From Monomorium pharaonis (lineage: Eukaryota; Arthropoda; Insecta; Hymenoptera; Formicidae), in assembly GCF_013373865.1 (NCBI RefSeq), contig NC_050471.1, positions 22,957,464 through 23,021,463 of the forward strand: 64,000 bases of DNA. Direction: 5' to 3'. Position 1 is the stretch's first letter. Every line of letters begins with the position of its first letter. The position numbers and the translations under genes were made by a program. Below the pieces are notes generated by a model, which had not been told where the DNA came from, did no database searches, and worked only from the letters and a program-made list of their open reading frames with translations. This document shows positions 11,055-34,471 of the stretch, in pieces.

Positions 11055-12883
11055 TCTTCTCGGTCCTTTTGCTTATCCTCTTTTTGTTTTCTTTCTTCTA
11101 TCACTTTGTTGATTTCACCATGCAATACCTCAATTACTTCTTTTAGCGCAAGCAAGAAATACTCGTTTTGTTCATTCCGTTGAATGACTTGTCTTATGCT
11201 CTTAACAGCGATTTCTTTGTCTTTTGGCTCTTCAGTGTGCACATTGTCCTTTTCCTTTTCTTCTTCTTCATAGGCATTTGCCTGTCTTGCACTATTATTA
11301 TTGTCTCTTTTATTTTTGGTTCTTTGGCTTATCCAATATCTGTTTTCATCTTCTTTTCTCTCTTCTTCTATCCATTGTTTGTATTCACTTTCCTTGATTT
11401 TTTGTCTCTGAATGTTAATGGTCTTGCCACTTGTTGTTGCCTGTTGTCTTATTTGTCTCTCTTTGCTTTTCATTATTGCAGCTTTTCCTCCTGTTATGTA
11501 TGCATCACTCATGCTTGTTCCTGCTTTGTCACTTATGAGTGCATCACGATACCTTGTGGATTTCTGTCCCAATTCCTGTTTTGCTTCAGTGATCGAGATG
11601 TTTTTCTCCGCAGCGTGTCTTAGAACATTTCTTTGATGTATGAATTCACAGCATAGTTTACTATTTGCCTTGTGAGCCTCGCCACAGTTTTTACATTTTG
11701 GTGTTTTGTCGCAGGTCCCATGGAATCTGTCTCCACATATAATGCATACTTTTTCTTTTTCTCTACAAACAGCCTGCACGTGGCCAAACCTGTAACACTT
11801 AAAGCACTGTTTTACGTCCAGGATGTATGGTCTTATCTTAATTCTAACTAGTCCCCCGTACAGAGAGAGGAATCTAGGCATCATGTTGCCTCTAAATGTG
11901 ATTATTATATTGTTGGTTACAATACTTTCCATTTTTTTCTCTATGTTGTTGTACCTTCGCGATATTAACTTTTCCATCTTTTGTATATCCTCTCTATGAT
12001 CTATAGCAATGGCTAGATCCTCGACTTTGTCACCCCAATCAGTTACTACGCCCTTGATTGCAGTATTCCTCTCGAGTACGCTGAACTCAAGCTCTTTTAT
12101 TTTTTCAATCTTACGAATTACTTTGTTTGCCTTATCAATGCCAAGGTAGTGTAAATCAGCAGTTCTAAATCCGGTTTTTATAAAGGTTTCTGGCTTTATG
12201 TCTTCTTTTGCTAATGTATTGAGAATTTTAAAGCAATTAATCTTACCTCGTTTTTCCATACTTTCTTGCCTAAGTCTTACCGATATTACGCAGTCCCCTT
12301 TATGTCCTGCCTTAAAGTTTTTTTCTTCTTTTTTGTTTGCTTGTGGATCGTGTCCTCCATAATTATACAGGATCTTACCGTTTCTACAATAAACTGTTTC
12401 TTTTTTTGGTTCATCGTCTGTAAAGTACGTAGTGGACGATGCTGTTGTATCTAGAGCCGTTTGATGTAGTTCATCGTCTCTTGATGATATTGAATCGGTT
12501 GTTGTATTCATTTCGTCACTTTTTCCTGTATCTTCTATTGCTCGAATTTTCCTTTGTTTTATTTCTTCCTGTTCTTTTTTTTCTTCTTTGTCTTGCCTCT
12601 TTCTTTTTCCGGCACTTTTCTTATTCTTTCGCCTTTCCTCAGATTCCACATCCATGCGGTCCTCGTTACTGCTATTATCACTATAGGTTAGATCTATTTT
12701 TTCCTCCTTACTTGGGCTCACACCTATTATTTTTTCTACACTTTCTTTAGATAGATCACTTTTCACTATTGAGCTCTTTGCTTTAGCTTCTATTTCTTCG
12801 CTTTTAGTATTGCCGCGTTTCGCGGTGTTCTCATCCTCCTTGTCTTTGTTCTCTTTGTTCCGCGGCGCTTGCGCAGGCTTCAT
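11045..12883 (-). CDS. LINE ORF1: gag-like nucleic-acid-binding protein with zinc knuckles
   Basis: The frame is open from 13102, but the first ATG codon is at 12883, giving 612 residues. The 73 upstream codons have no Met, and an ATG at 13115-13113 in the same frame is followed at once by TGA. The N-terminal half is highly charged (Lys/Glu-rich, probably disordered). Three Cys/His clusters lie between about 11650 and 11800: CFKCYRFGHVQAVC is a clear CX2CX4HX4C knuckle, followed by CIICGDRFHGTC and CKNCGEAHK. The C-terminus is Lys/Glu-rich and may form a coiled coil. Such proteins coat the LINE RNA to form the ribonucleoprotein particle. The stop codon overlaps the ORF2 start. Confidence 0.92.
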   Translation of the reverse strand: MKPAQAPRNKENKDKEDENTAKRGNTKSEEIEAKAKSSIVKSDLSKESVEKIIGVSPSKEEKIDLTYSDNSSNEDRMDVESEERRKNKKSAGKRKRQDKEEKKEQEEIKQRKIRAIEDTGKSDEMNTTTDSISSRDDELHQTALDTTASSTTYFTDDEPKKETVYCRNGKILYNYGGHDPQANKKEEKNFKAGHKGDCVISVRLRQESMEKRGKINCFKILNTLAKEDIKPETFIKTGFRTADLHYLGIDKANKVIRKIEKIKELEFSVLERNTAIKGVVTDWGDKVEDLAIAIDHREDIQKMEKLISRRYNNIEKKMESIVTNNIIITFRGNMMPRFLSLYGGLVRIKIRPYILDVKQCFKCYRFGHVQAVCREKEKVCIICGDRFHGTCDKTPKCKNCGEAHKANSKLCCEFIHQRNVLRHAAEKNISITEAKQELGQKSTRYRDALISDKAGTSMSDAYITGGKAAIMKSKERQIRQQATTSGKTINIQRQKIKESEYKQWIEEERKEDENRYWISQRTKNKRDNNNSARQANAYEEEEKEKDNVHTEEPKDKEIAVKSIRQVIQRNEQNEYFLLALKEVIEVLHGEINKVIEERKQKEDKQKDREEWT

Positions 12884-13135
12884 TCTCGAAAGTTCTATTC
12901 TCTTTACCGGGAACTTGAGCACACTTCTTTCCAATCCTTTAAACGTGTCGGATTTTCGTGACACTTTCTCTTTTTTAGGCTTTATTACCCTTTTCAGGGA
13001 TTTTATCACCTCTCTTTTAGCCCTGATAAGGGCTGGTCGTATTTCTACTAAATTGCGTGGCGCCGTTTGTAAGCTATCACACCTCTCCCGTCCGATCACC
13101 ACGCGCTCTCACATGCGACTGTCTTTACTATTTTT

Positions 13136-13451
13136 AAGAATGACAATTTCCGTCCCAAGTTTTTTTTTGGTGCGTTCCGTTTCATGCATGGACGATGGAC
13201 TCCCAGGGTACGCAAGCGAAGATATATAAAGGAGCCTTTTCATGCTGACGCTTGACCATTGAGCTTGTATTAATGGAGAAATATATTCTCATATATTCTG
13301 TCTTTTCGTGTTGGAAATTTCCACCACTCCGTCCGTTTTCTAGAAGGAAAGAAGCGCCACACATACAATGATACGAGCAGTACGACAGGTTCGAGCCTAC
13401 TTGGTCCTATGGTGTTCTATTTGGGCCTTGAGCTGTTACAATTAGTAGCTG
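13136..13451. other. LINE right flank, mixed composition
   Basis: Less AT-rich than its surroundings. It contains CCTTTTCATGCTGACGCT (13237-13254), which recurs near 50927-50944, so part of it is repetitive. No open frame is convincing. Confidence 0.3.
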
Positions 13452-13590
13452 TTACAAAAAATTTTTACATACGAAAGTAATACTGTGCATTCATTGATTG
13501 GCATGCATCTTTTAGATTCTAAATTATGTACCACTTAATGAATGCACAGTGTTATCTTTGTAAGCAATTTTTTTTCGTACGAGTTCGAGA
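13452..13590. repeat. Foldback MITE
   Basis: Arms 13452-13503 and 13536-13590 carry ACTGTGCATTCATT and its complement AATGAATGCACAGT, with weaker pairing continuing outwards (TACGAAAGT/TTTCGTA). Confidence 0.65.
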
Positions 13591-13616
13591 ATCGGGCCTC
13601 AGATTGTATAATAGCT

Positions 13617-13742
13617 CTAGTTTACACGAGCACTTGGTACGCGTATCAAGTAGTGAATTTAAACTGATCAGCCAATGATTAAACACATTCACTAGTTATT
13701 TACTATTTGATACGCGTACCAAGTGCTTGGTGTAAATTGGCC
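13617..13742. mobile_element. Palindromic MITE (family B), copy 1
   Basis: Ends CTAGTTTACAC.GAGCACTTGG and CCAAGTGCTTGGTGTAAATT, with a TACGCGTATCAAGTAGTGAA core shared with copies at 13739-13869 and 14998-15121. Confidence 0.85.
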
Positions 13743-13869
13743 TAGTTTACATCGTGCATTTGATACGCGTATCAAGTAGTGAATTTAAGCTGATCAGCCA
13801 ATGATTAAACACATTCACTAGTTATTTACTATTTGATACGCGTATCAAATGCACGATGTAAACTAGGCC
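13739..13869. mobile_element. Palindromic MITE (family B), copy 2
   Basis: Directly abuts copy 1 and shares GGCCTAG at the junction. Arms GGCCTAGTTTACATCGTGCA and its reverse complement are essentially perfect. Confidence 0.9.
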
Positions 13870-13881
13870 ATTAGAGCATAG

Positions 13882-14447
13882 TTAAGAGGATCCTAAAGCC
13901 GTGTACATGTTTTACCGACATTCTGTTTAATCATTTAATTTCGAATTGAATTTACAGAATTGATAATCCTTTTACACTTTTAAAGTACGTACACAAATGA
14001 ACTCAGGGGCAATTAGATAAAACCAAAAATGCAAAAAATTTTTTAAAGTTTATTTGTTCATAAAAATATTTGCTTCAAAATACAAGTTATGTAGCTTATA
14101 CGTACAAATGAATGGTGTTCCCGGGTTCGAAATAGATTGAGGAATAAGATTATAATCGTCAAATTACGATTACAAGCCGTAAAAAAAAGATATTTTTATA
14201 ATAAAAGCGCTTAAATGAATAAAATTTTTGATCACATAAATATGTTTTTTTACGGCTTGTAATTGTAATTTGACAAATATAGTCTTATTCCTTCTATTTT
14301 AAACTGCGAGACACCATTTATTTGTAAGTATAAGCTATATAATTCGATTTTAAAACAAATTTTTTCATAAACAAGGATAAATAATAACTCTGTATTATCG
14401 ACCTCAATCAAGTTTGATGGGCAGTTTAGCATTTAGCATCCTCTTAA
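13882..14447. mobile_element. MITE with TTAA target site (family T), copy 1
   Basis: TTAA-GAGGATCCTAAA at the left and TTTAGCATCCTC-TTAA at the right, enclosing about 560 bp. Closely similar along its length to 22838-23392. TTAA flanks recall piggyBac-type target duplication, but the termini are not classical piggyBac ends. Confidence 0.85.
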
Positions 14448-14595
14448 ACCCGTATCAGACTAATGATTGGGATTGAGATTGGATTGAAATTTGACGAATC
14501 AGAACATAGTTTTTAAAACTTTTGCTTAATTTACTTTCTCTGATTGGTTAGATTTCAATCCAATCTCAATCTCAATCGTTAGTCTGATACGAACT
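14448..14595. mobile_element. Palindromic MITE (family C)
   Basis: Ends CGTATCAGACTAATGATTGG and CGTTAGTCTGATACG; internal GATTGAGATTGGATTGAAAT pairs with its complement. Related copies lie within the arms of the large inverted repeat at 52.84-52.97 and 53.14-53.28 kb. Confidence 0.85.
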
Positions 14596-14596
14596 T

Positions 14597-14741
14597 TAAG
14601 GCCATTGCACGTATATTTTCGTAATCGTAAGAAATTGAGCAATACGATTGGTTAATTTAATCGGTTACGACTAATTTGAGCAATATGATTGGCAAACAAT
14701 CTTAAAATTACGATTAAGGAAATGTACGTGCAATGGCCTTT
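14597..14741. mobile_element. Palindromic MITE (family D)
   Basis: Ends AAGGCCATTGCACGTA and TACGTGCAATGGCCTT, with paired CGTAATCGTAA/TTACGATTA inside. It starts within a few bases of the preceding MITE. Confidence 0.85.
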
Positions 14742-14822
14742 ACAAACCTGTTTCCACACGAAAAAAGACAGAATATATTCACCTCTCTGTCGATTCTCTC
14801 CGCGCGCGTCGCGATGCACCAA

Positions 14823-14967
14823 GGCCGGTATTCATAGTCAAATCTTATTTCAAGATCGTCTCAAGCAATGTCTTAAGATGCTAATACGGCTCTGTGATTG
14901 GTTGATGGCATCTTAAGACAGTACTTAAGATGATCTTAAATATATGATCCGACTATGAATACCGGCC
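14823..14967. mobile_element. Palindromic MITE (family A), intact copy
   Basis: 145 bp with ends GGCCGGTATTCATAGTC and GACTATGAATACCGGCC. It is the best-preserved copy of the family in the window. Confidence 0.9.
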
Positions 14968-14997
14968 CAAGGTCTCCATTAATACAAGCTCTATGCT

Positions 14998-15121
14998 CTA
15001 GTTTACACCGAGCACTTGGTACGCGTATCAAGTAGTGAATTTAAGCTGATCAACCAATGATTAAACACATTCACTAGTTATTTACTATTTGATACGCACC
15101 AAGTGCTCGGTGTAAACTAGG
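14998..15121. mobile_element. Palindromic MITE (family B), copy 3
   Basis: Ends CTAGTTTACACCGAGCACTT and AAGTGCTCGGTGTAAACTAG. Same core as the copies at 13.6-13.9 kb. Confidence 0.88.
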
Positions 15122-15144
15122 GGTATGTTTGCTTTGCAGTAGTG

Positions 15145-15281
15145 TAAGGGCCTAAACACAATGCCAGGCAATAGGAACAGAAATAATGAAAGAGAGAAAG
15201 AGAGAAAGGATCTTCTCTCTTTCTTTCTTTCTTTATTTCTTGTTCCTATTGCCTGTTGCCTGGCATTGTGTGATGACCTTA
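15145..15281. repeat. Foldback MITE with purine/pyrimidine core
   Basis: Arms CACAATGCCAGGCAATAGGA and the complementary right copy enclose GAAAGAGAGAAAG and CTTTCTTTCTTT tracts. Outer ends are TAAGG and CCTTA. Confidence 0.85.
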
Positions 15282-17191
15282 ACGAAAAAGAACAGATCAT
15301 ATGGTTAGAGGTTAGAGGTCAGAGAGGTTAGAGGTTAAAGCGAGGAATAAAATTTAGGATTAAAGTGATAACAAGAAAAGATTAGAGAAGTAGAGAAAAA
15401 ATTATAGTATAAATAGGAAGAATAATACAGAACACATATGCGAGGACAACAAAGTAATAACGAGTAAAGCTACAAGTGTATCTGCAGATTTAATACATTA
15501 AACACACAAAAATAATTTTTTACAGTTTGTATTGCATATTTATTTGCAGATTTGGTACATAAAACCTTAAAAAATTTTCTAACGATTTTGGAGTTTATCT
15601 TATTGATTAACTGACAAAAGATGATTTTTTACTTTTTAAATCTTTATTACTCCAAAACATCAGTTGAGTGTATTTTTATCATAATTTAAGTAGAGCAAAT
15701 TGAACATAACATTTATTAAAGTAGAAACTAATAAGGTAAAATAAGAAAGTATTGATTTTATAAAGTATTGATACATATTGAATTTAAATAATGTATGAAA
15801 TTTAAATCATTAATTCTGTTTTTGATGTTTAAACCTCTGATATAAAAATAATTTTAATAATTTTGATTTTTAATTTAACTTTTTTGCTCATAAAACAGCA
15901 TATAAAATCATGCAGTATCACGATTCACAACGTAAGTAAAGTTTTATAGAAAATATACATAGCTACTGTCTACCAATTTTAATCTTTCAGAGTTGATCTA
16001 TTGTATTTGTTAGACCTACTGTTGATTATAAATTCTGAATTATTATTAAAATAAACTTATTTTTTCTTTTTTATATAAGTTATGTATTTCGGTTCTTTGA
16101 AATTAATTAGTATTTTTGGTAAATATGCAGTATAACTCTCTCTCTCTGATTATTCTGTAATTTTGTTAATTTATATATTTTTATACATAAAATATATTCT
16201 GAGAAAGAATTACAATTATTGCTCAAGTTTTATTTTTTTTATTTCAGTCTTATGTCAATAATTAGAGTATGCTATAAGATATGTTAATTTATAAAATTCT
16301 GTATATATTTATTAATATTATTTATAACTTTATAAATTAAGATTAGTTTTAGTTTTTGTGCATATATTTATTAATGGTGCTGTTTATAAATTAGATATAA
16401 ATTAGAGATATTTTGTTAAATAGTGTGATTATAATTTTTGATTTGTTTAAGATATAATTGATGATATTAATTCATTAATGATCAAAATTTATTTATAAAA
16501 TGTTTTGGACCCACAATTTGACTAATCACGATTGACTGACAGACATTAGTTAATTTTGCTCTATTTAAACACTCTTTTGAAGAATTTTTATCTTTTACTT
16601 TAAAGAAAACATAAATTAAAAAACACAAGATTAAAAATACATTTTTTTAATTTAAATTATCAGGTAATTTTTTATTTTTTAATCTTAATTATTAAATTAA
16701 TTATAAATTATAAAATATTTATTAAAGATTTTTTATGATTACAGAAATTTGAACAAAATAATTCATACTTATAGTGTGTATTTTTAAGATATACTTTATA
16801 TTTGAACTTCCATCTACATAAAAGAATGAAAAGGTATAAATTGTTAATAATTATAATTACATTTTCTGGTATAATTTAAATTTTAAATTATATAAAAAAA
16901 TAATTTGTATTTTTAATTAATTAAGCAGTAAATGTTTTATTTTTAAGAATTAAGTGATAGTTTTCTTTAAAAGTAAGGGATAAAATTGTCACGTATAAGA
17001 ATTCTTTTAAACCAGCATTAACTCATTTTATATTTAATTTATAAATTAAATGGATCTGTAATATATAAATTTAGTGTCAATAACTGTATTACAGATGTTT
17101 GACAGCAAAATTTCTGTAAATTTAAAAAATATGACTTATAAAACATTATTAGACATCATAATGTTTAAAATTGAATCATAAAACATCTTTA
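15282..17191. other. AT-rich intergenic stretch
   Basis: Very AT-rich, with short TC runs near 16138. No open frame with coding character, and no transposon terminus that I can pair. Confidence 0.5.
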
Positions 17192-17338
17192 AGGTCACTA
17201 TTCATAGTCAAGTCTTATATTTAAGACCATCTTAAGTACTATCTTAAGATGTCATTAACCAAATACAAAGTTATATTAGTACCTTACGATATTACTTGAT
17301 ATGGTCTTGGAGTAGGATTTGATTATGAATATTGGCCT
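17192..17338. mobile_element. Palindromic MITE (family A), diverged copy
   Basis: Ends AAGGTCACTATTCATAGTC and GATTATGAATATTGGCCT. It shares the CTTAAGTACTATCTTAAGATG core with the other family A copies. Confidence 0.8.
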
Positions 17339-17563
17339 AAGATGTCTTTTGGTTATATTAAGATATCTTATATTTCCATTTTGGACATTGTGCTGTCTAA
17401 GATTAATAGTTATCATTGCTATTTATTAAACTTAACTTAAGAAGATATGTAGAGAAGAAAAATTAAAAAATTATTAGATAAATTTAACATAAAGAAGTTT
17501 GCTAGATAGTTTAAAATTTTAAGCTTTAAAAGTAATTATTAAATAGTATAATTTTAAAAAATA

Positions 17564-17787
17564 TTGGGTTGTTGAAAAAATTATGACGGCCATTTTTTGG
17601 TTTTTCAAAGGTCATTTTTTTATATAAAGAACAAAGATCAATTAATGATATATTGCCCGTTTTGTTCGAAAACTTTTTGCCATCTTTCAGTGAGCTTCAT
17701 AATCCCTTGTTCATAGGAGGGTTTGTCTTTATCGGCGAAAAAACTAAACAAGGTCAGTTCATGCGTCATGACTTTTCTGACAACCTA
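17564..17787 (-). mobile_element. Internally deleted mariner element
   Basis: Termini TTGGGTTGTTGAAAAAATTA and, on the other strand, TTAGGTTGTCAGAAAAGTCA, next to TA dinucleotides. The interior on the minus strand (17758-17638) codes the last part of a mariner transposase: YEQGIMKLTERWQKVFEQNG, then YIIN and stop. The catalytic region is missing, so this is a non-autonomous deletion derivative. Confidence 0.88.
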
Positions 17788-17916
17788 ATATATATAAATA
17801 TATGTATACAATACATGGGTAAAACATGATACATATAATTGATATAAATTAATAGAAATCTTTTTATGATTCAAAAATTCAAAATTTCTAAAAAATAATT
17901 ATATTTTACTTGTTTA

Positions 17917-30753
<12,837 letters not shown>

Positions 30754-31360
30754 AGACTACTTAGTATCTCTTTGTAAAAAATGTGTAGAAAATTATAATA
30801 GTTCAAAACTAGAGAATAGTTCAAATACAAATAAGATGAAAGATATTTAAAATATATAAACTTTTCTTTAATTTGTGATTTAGCTGCATTAAAATTTGCA
30901 TTATGCATATAGTGCATAAAGAGTGAAATTCTGCTTGGAATTGTAATCTTAAGCTTAAAGCCTTCGTTTTTTTTAAATTTAAGCTTTTTACAATAAGGAT
31001 TTTGTTATGCGTTGAGTTAAGTTTATTTTTAACTACGAACTTAGGTTTATGGAGTATTTACCATAACGTAACATGTTATGGATATACTTATGTGGAAGCT
31101 CTAATAAAACTCTGTGATAATTTCATGACATTTTTCTTTCCAAGAGACAATTAAAGAAGATAATTTAACTAAAGAAATAATATGGTATGAGTGTTAATAT
31201 GTGTTTTAGAAAATTAGGATATCCCTAAACTGGTAATAAATGTTTTAATGATAAACTTTTTGTAATATTTTTTAAGATAAAAATTCTAATAGAAAAATGT
31301 CGAAGCTATAATAGTTTTCAAATACAAAGTTTAAAGATTACGAATGATAAGACTAGAATT
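30754..31360 (+). other. SNAPC1 3' UTR and downstream
   Basis: AT-rich sequence after the TAA at 30751-30753. AATAAAACTC near 31101 is a candidate polyadenylation signal. No other gene is seen. Confidence 0.4.
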
Positions 31361-31815
31361 TTGCGCGCTCAGATGTAACAAATTGATAAATAATAAAGAT
31401 ATTTCTGTGAAGCACATTGTAATCCTTACAGACAGTAAAAGTACAATCTCAGCATTAAACAAATAAAGTCACCACAAACCATAATAATTATATTTTAGAA
31501 ATAAGACACTAGTACTTCCAAATAATAAAGACAATAGGAAAATAATAATTTGCTGGATACCCGCACATAAAGAAATCTGGGGAAACAAAAAAACGAATAA
31601 ACTGGAAAAAAAATTAATCACAGAGGAATACAACCAAGATCTAAAAATTCTATTGAAGGATCTACAAAGCATCTACAAGGAAGAGATCTATTGTAAAAAT
31701 AACAAAGAACTCTAGAGGCAAGCACAAATTAAAGGCAAGTTTTATTTTCAGAACTTTTATATGGAAGTCTTCCAGAACTTCTATAGGGAAGTCTTTGACA
31801 ATAATAAAATTGTAC
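31361..31815 (+). mobile_element. LINE ORF2 relic (RNase H to C-terminus)
   Basis: With frameshifts it reads ILTDSKSTISALN, then IICWIPAHKEIWGNK and IKGKFYFQNFY. These align to LTDSLSTLKALN, IAWIPAHKGIWGNE and FKGKFYFENFY of the intact LINE at 7248-11054, but in the opposite orientation. Decayed and non-coding. Confidence 0.88.
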
Positions 31816-31902
31816 AAATATACAAGAGTTTTATTTAAAAACTATTTTTGTTTATCCATAACAAATTTATTATGAAATCAGTGCAAAATATTTTATTAAT
31901 AC

Positions 31903-32180
31903 AGGAAAGGTACTGAATTTGGAACATTACTTTGTTTTTAAAATATATTTTTTAAATAATAGTTAGAAAGACATTTTTGAAAACACGAATTTAAATTAGA
32001 AAGTATTTTGTATCAAATGATTAGTAATTTTTATAATACTGTTTCATATTTTTTAATAATTAATGTTTTCGTGACACATGTCAAAAAGGACATTTGATAA
32101 AATGGGCGCCTAATTTGGAACCCGTATACGATTGAAGTATTAATGTTATATTTTGTTGATTTATACATCTTATCTAAATT
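31903..32180 (+). repeat. Partial copy of the repeat at 36554-37142
   Basis: AGGAAAGGTACTGAATTTGG through TGTTTTCGTGACACATGTCA to AATGGGCGCCTAATTTGGAA is the reverse complement of the right part of 36554-37142. Confidence 0.8.
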
Positions 32181-32429
32181 ATATAATTCTTTAGACTTCT
32201 GTTAGATTCGTCTAAGAAGCATATTTTTTAATAGGCATTCTTTTTTCGATTTGTCTATTGTCTCTCGATATAAGTCATAAAATTTCGTTTTCTTTGTGAG
32301 TTTAATATCTCAAATCCGTTTATGGATATCTGACACTTTTGACTGTATTACAGGTACTCCTGTATCTTTTTATATGTGTTGTAATTTGTGAGATTCTATC
32401 ACTTTAGATGATTCTGTCAGTTTTTTTAC

Positions 32430-32670
32430 AATGAATTGATATATAACTTTTAAGGTGCTTAGTTCCTCCTTTCTTAACCAGTTCCACACGTTATCGGATT
32501 TGCTTGCTCCTATTCTGTTAAGACATATTGTTAAGTTTATGTTTATTCTTACGTGGTTATAGACTATTCAATTGAATACAGAATGATTGACGATTTTGTA
32601 ATCGTTACCGCACTGACATCTGGCGGAAGTAATATAATTTTTTCTGGCCAAACTGCTATTGAGATTATAA
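32430..32670 (-). mobile_element. LINE ORF2 relic (C-terminal end)
   Basis: TTAGTTCCTCCTTTCTTAAC and GTTACCGCACTGACATCTGG match the 3' end of the intact LINE ORF2 (7300-7460) in the same orientation, including the region coding its CQC motif. Decayed. Confidence 0.85.
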
Positions 32671-32682
32671 TAAATATATATA

Positions 32683-32830
32683 TAAACTAGTATTTCTAGA
32701 GAATATATATATATATATATAAACTAGTGTTTTATTTCTAAAATATAATTATTATGGTTTGTGGTGACTTTATTATTGTTTAATGCTGAGATTGTACTTT
32801 TACTGTCTGTAAGGATTATAGTATAATGTG
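32683..32830 (-). repeat. Inverted copy of the LINE relic at 31.42-31.51 kb
   Basis: ACTAGTGTTTTATTTCTAAA through TTGTTTAATGCTGAGATTGT is the reverse complement of 31420-31512. The copies share both relic RNase H sequence and flanking non-coding sequence, so an inverted duplication happened after the LINE decayed. After it, 32831-33460 is AT-rich with no recognised feature. Confidence 0.85.
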
Positions 32831-33462
32831 CTGATTATTGGTATTGCGGTATACTCATTCCATGGTCTTAGCGATTAAAAGCATTATTTACTGATGCCAT
32901 GTTTTCTTCTTTTGATCCATCCCTAGATTTATAGTGTATTTTTTTAAGCCTATATTGTTCATTTATTTTTTTGATGTAAATATGTAATTCAATTATTTTA
33001 TAATTAAAGGAAACAGTTATTGTATTACATAATTCTAATACACTAATGGAAAATTTAATTACGTGGTTAATTACAAATACGAATACGTAATTTAGGATAT
33101 TTAATGATAAATAGTTTGAGCGCTTTTTAACATCATTCAAATACATGCGCTTTCAAATTACATTCAGTATAGACAAAGGAAATATTATCGGCTAACAACC
33201 GTTACTTACATACGATTTAGTAAATACTTCCAGTTAAAAGTCACTATATATTCTTATAATATTATTCCAGACAATTATGAATATCTTAATATATTTTCTT
33301 GAAATAGTACCTTAAGTATTGGCAAGGATGTCTTTAAGTTTACACAGATCACAGGTTAATTAGAAGGGATACGTTCTTCTTACGTGCTCCATCAGCGTTC
33401 ACCGAACCAAATTACATCGGTTATTAATATTTTTAATTATAATATCATTATCGTATATCATT

Positions 33463-33570
33463 CTTCCATTAATTCACTCATTCATTCATTGATTTATTTA
33501 TTCGTTGATTTATTCATTCATTCATTTATTCATTCATTCATTCATTTATTTATTCATTTATTTTTTTTTT
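33463..33570. repeat. ATTC/ATTT microsatellite
   Basis: Imperfect TCAT/TTAT tetranucleotide array ending in a T-run. Incidental open frames occur over it. Confidence 0.9.
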
Positions 33571-33702
33571 AGTTTGAGAGAGATTTCAGAAAGAAAATGA
33601 AACATATATTTGTTGCAACATATCGGTACACTCTCTATCTCTATTCATGGAGCCGCGTAAATGCTATCGACGTCTGATCAACTTGCCATTTCCTCTTGGG
33701 TC

Positions 33703-33871
33703 AGGGCCGCCGCACAGACTTTTGCATAACACGAAATGCATAATGCATAAAAGAATCAACCAATCAGAGGTCTTTATTTCTATCCTGGGGAGGGAAATAA
33801 ACGACTTTGATTAATTGATTCTTTTATTCATCATGCACTATGTATTATGCAAAAGTCTGTGCGACGGCCCT
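33703..33871. mobile_element. Palindromic MITE
   Basis: Ends AGGGCCGCCGCACAGACTTT and AAAGTCTGTGCGACGGCCCT; inner arms GCATAATGCATAAAAGAATC and GATTCTTTTATTCATCATGC. Confidence 0.9.
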
Positions 33872-34471
33872 AAACATAAACTGACTAATGGCAATACCGC
33901 CACGTCCCTGAATTTCACAGAGTGGGAGTGAAACCAAGCAATAAGAGATCATCTCGCGTTAGTAGACTCAAAACTCGAAGCCCCGAATAGTCTTCTAACG
34001 CGGGGTTCCACTGTATTTGTAAATTTTAATAATAATTTGTTTACTAAACAAATTATTGTAAAATAATTATCGATAGTAAATAATTATTGATATATAAAAA
34101 AATTTTTTTTTATGAACTCTGTCATAATATCATTCCCTCCTACATTTTTGTGCTTACTTTAATTCTGTAAAACCCTTTTACAATTTTATAAAACTAATTA
34201 CAAGATTAATTTAAAATAGAATATCAGAATAGACTATTTTAGGATCCCTTTAATAAAAATCCATAAAATAAATGTGAATTATTGAAAAGAGTGTGGGAAA
34301 CATTCTTTTTATGTATTGCATATCTTAGTAATTTCTTTATCATTATATTTTCGATATATTTTAAGTAATTTATAAAATCTGCACCTAGCAATTTTAGGAT
34401 ATAACGAATAATTGAATAAAACGCGACAGAAGTAAATTGAGTTGTTAATATGTCACTTTTTCGCCTTATTC

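Larger units (their letters stand above)
7130..13135 (-). mobile_element. Full-length non-LTR retrotransposon (I/R1-type LINE) with target-site duplication
   Basis: The element runs from about 13121 (5' end, beginning CAGTCGCATG) to a poly(A) tail seen as a T-run at 7139-7160. It is bounded by direct repeats TCTTTACTATTTTT at 7130-7143 and 13122-13135; the left boundary is blurred by the T-run. The 3' UTR of about 90 bp contains AATAAA just before the tail. Both ORFs are long and open and overlap by 10 bp. RNase H after the reverse transcriptase, an apurinic-type endonuclease and a CCHC ORF1 place it in the I/R1/Jockey group; the exact clade would need a tree. A perfect duplication and intact ORFs suggest a young insertion. 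Confidence 0.95.

Noticed and set aside
7627..13229. Several plus-strand open frames of 60-178 codons
   Set aside because: They lie opposite the intact LINE ORFs, are hydrophobic antisense shadows and show no family resemblance.
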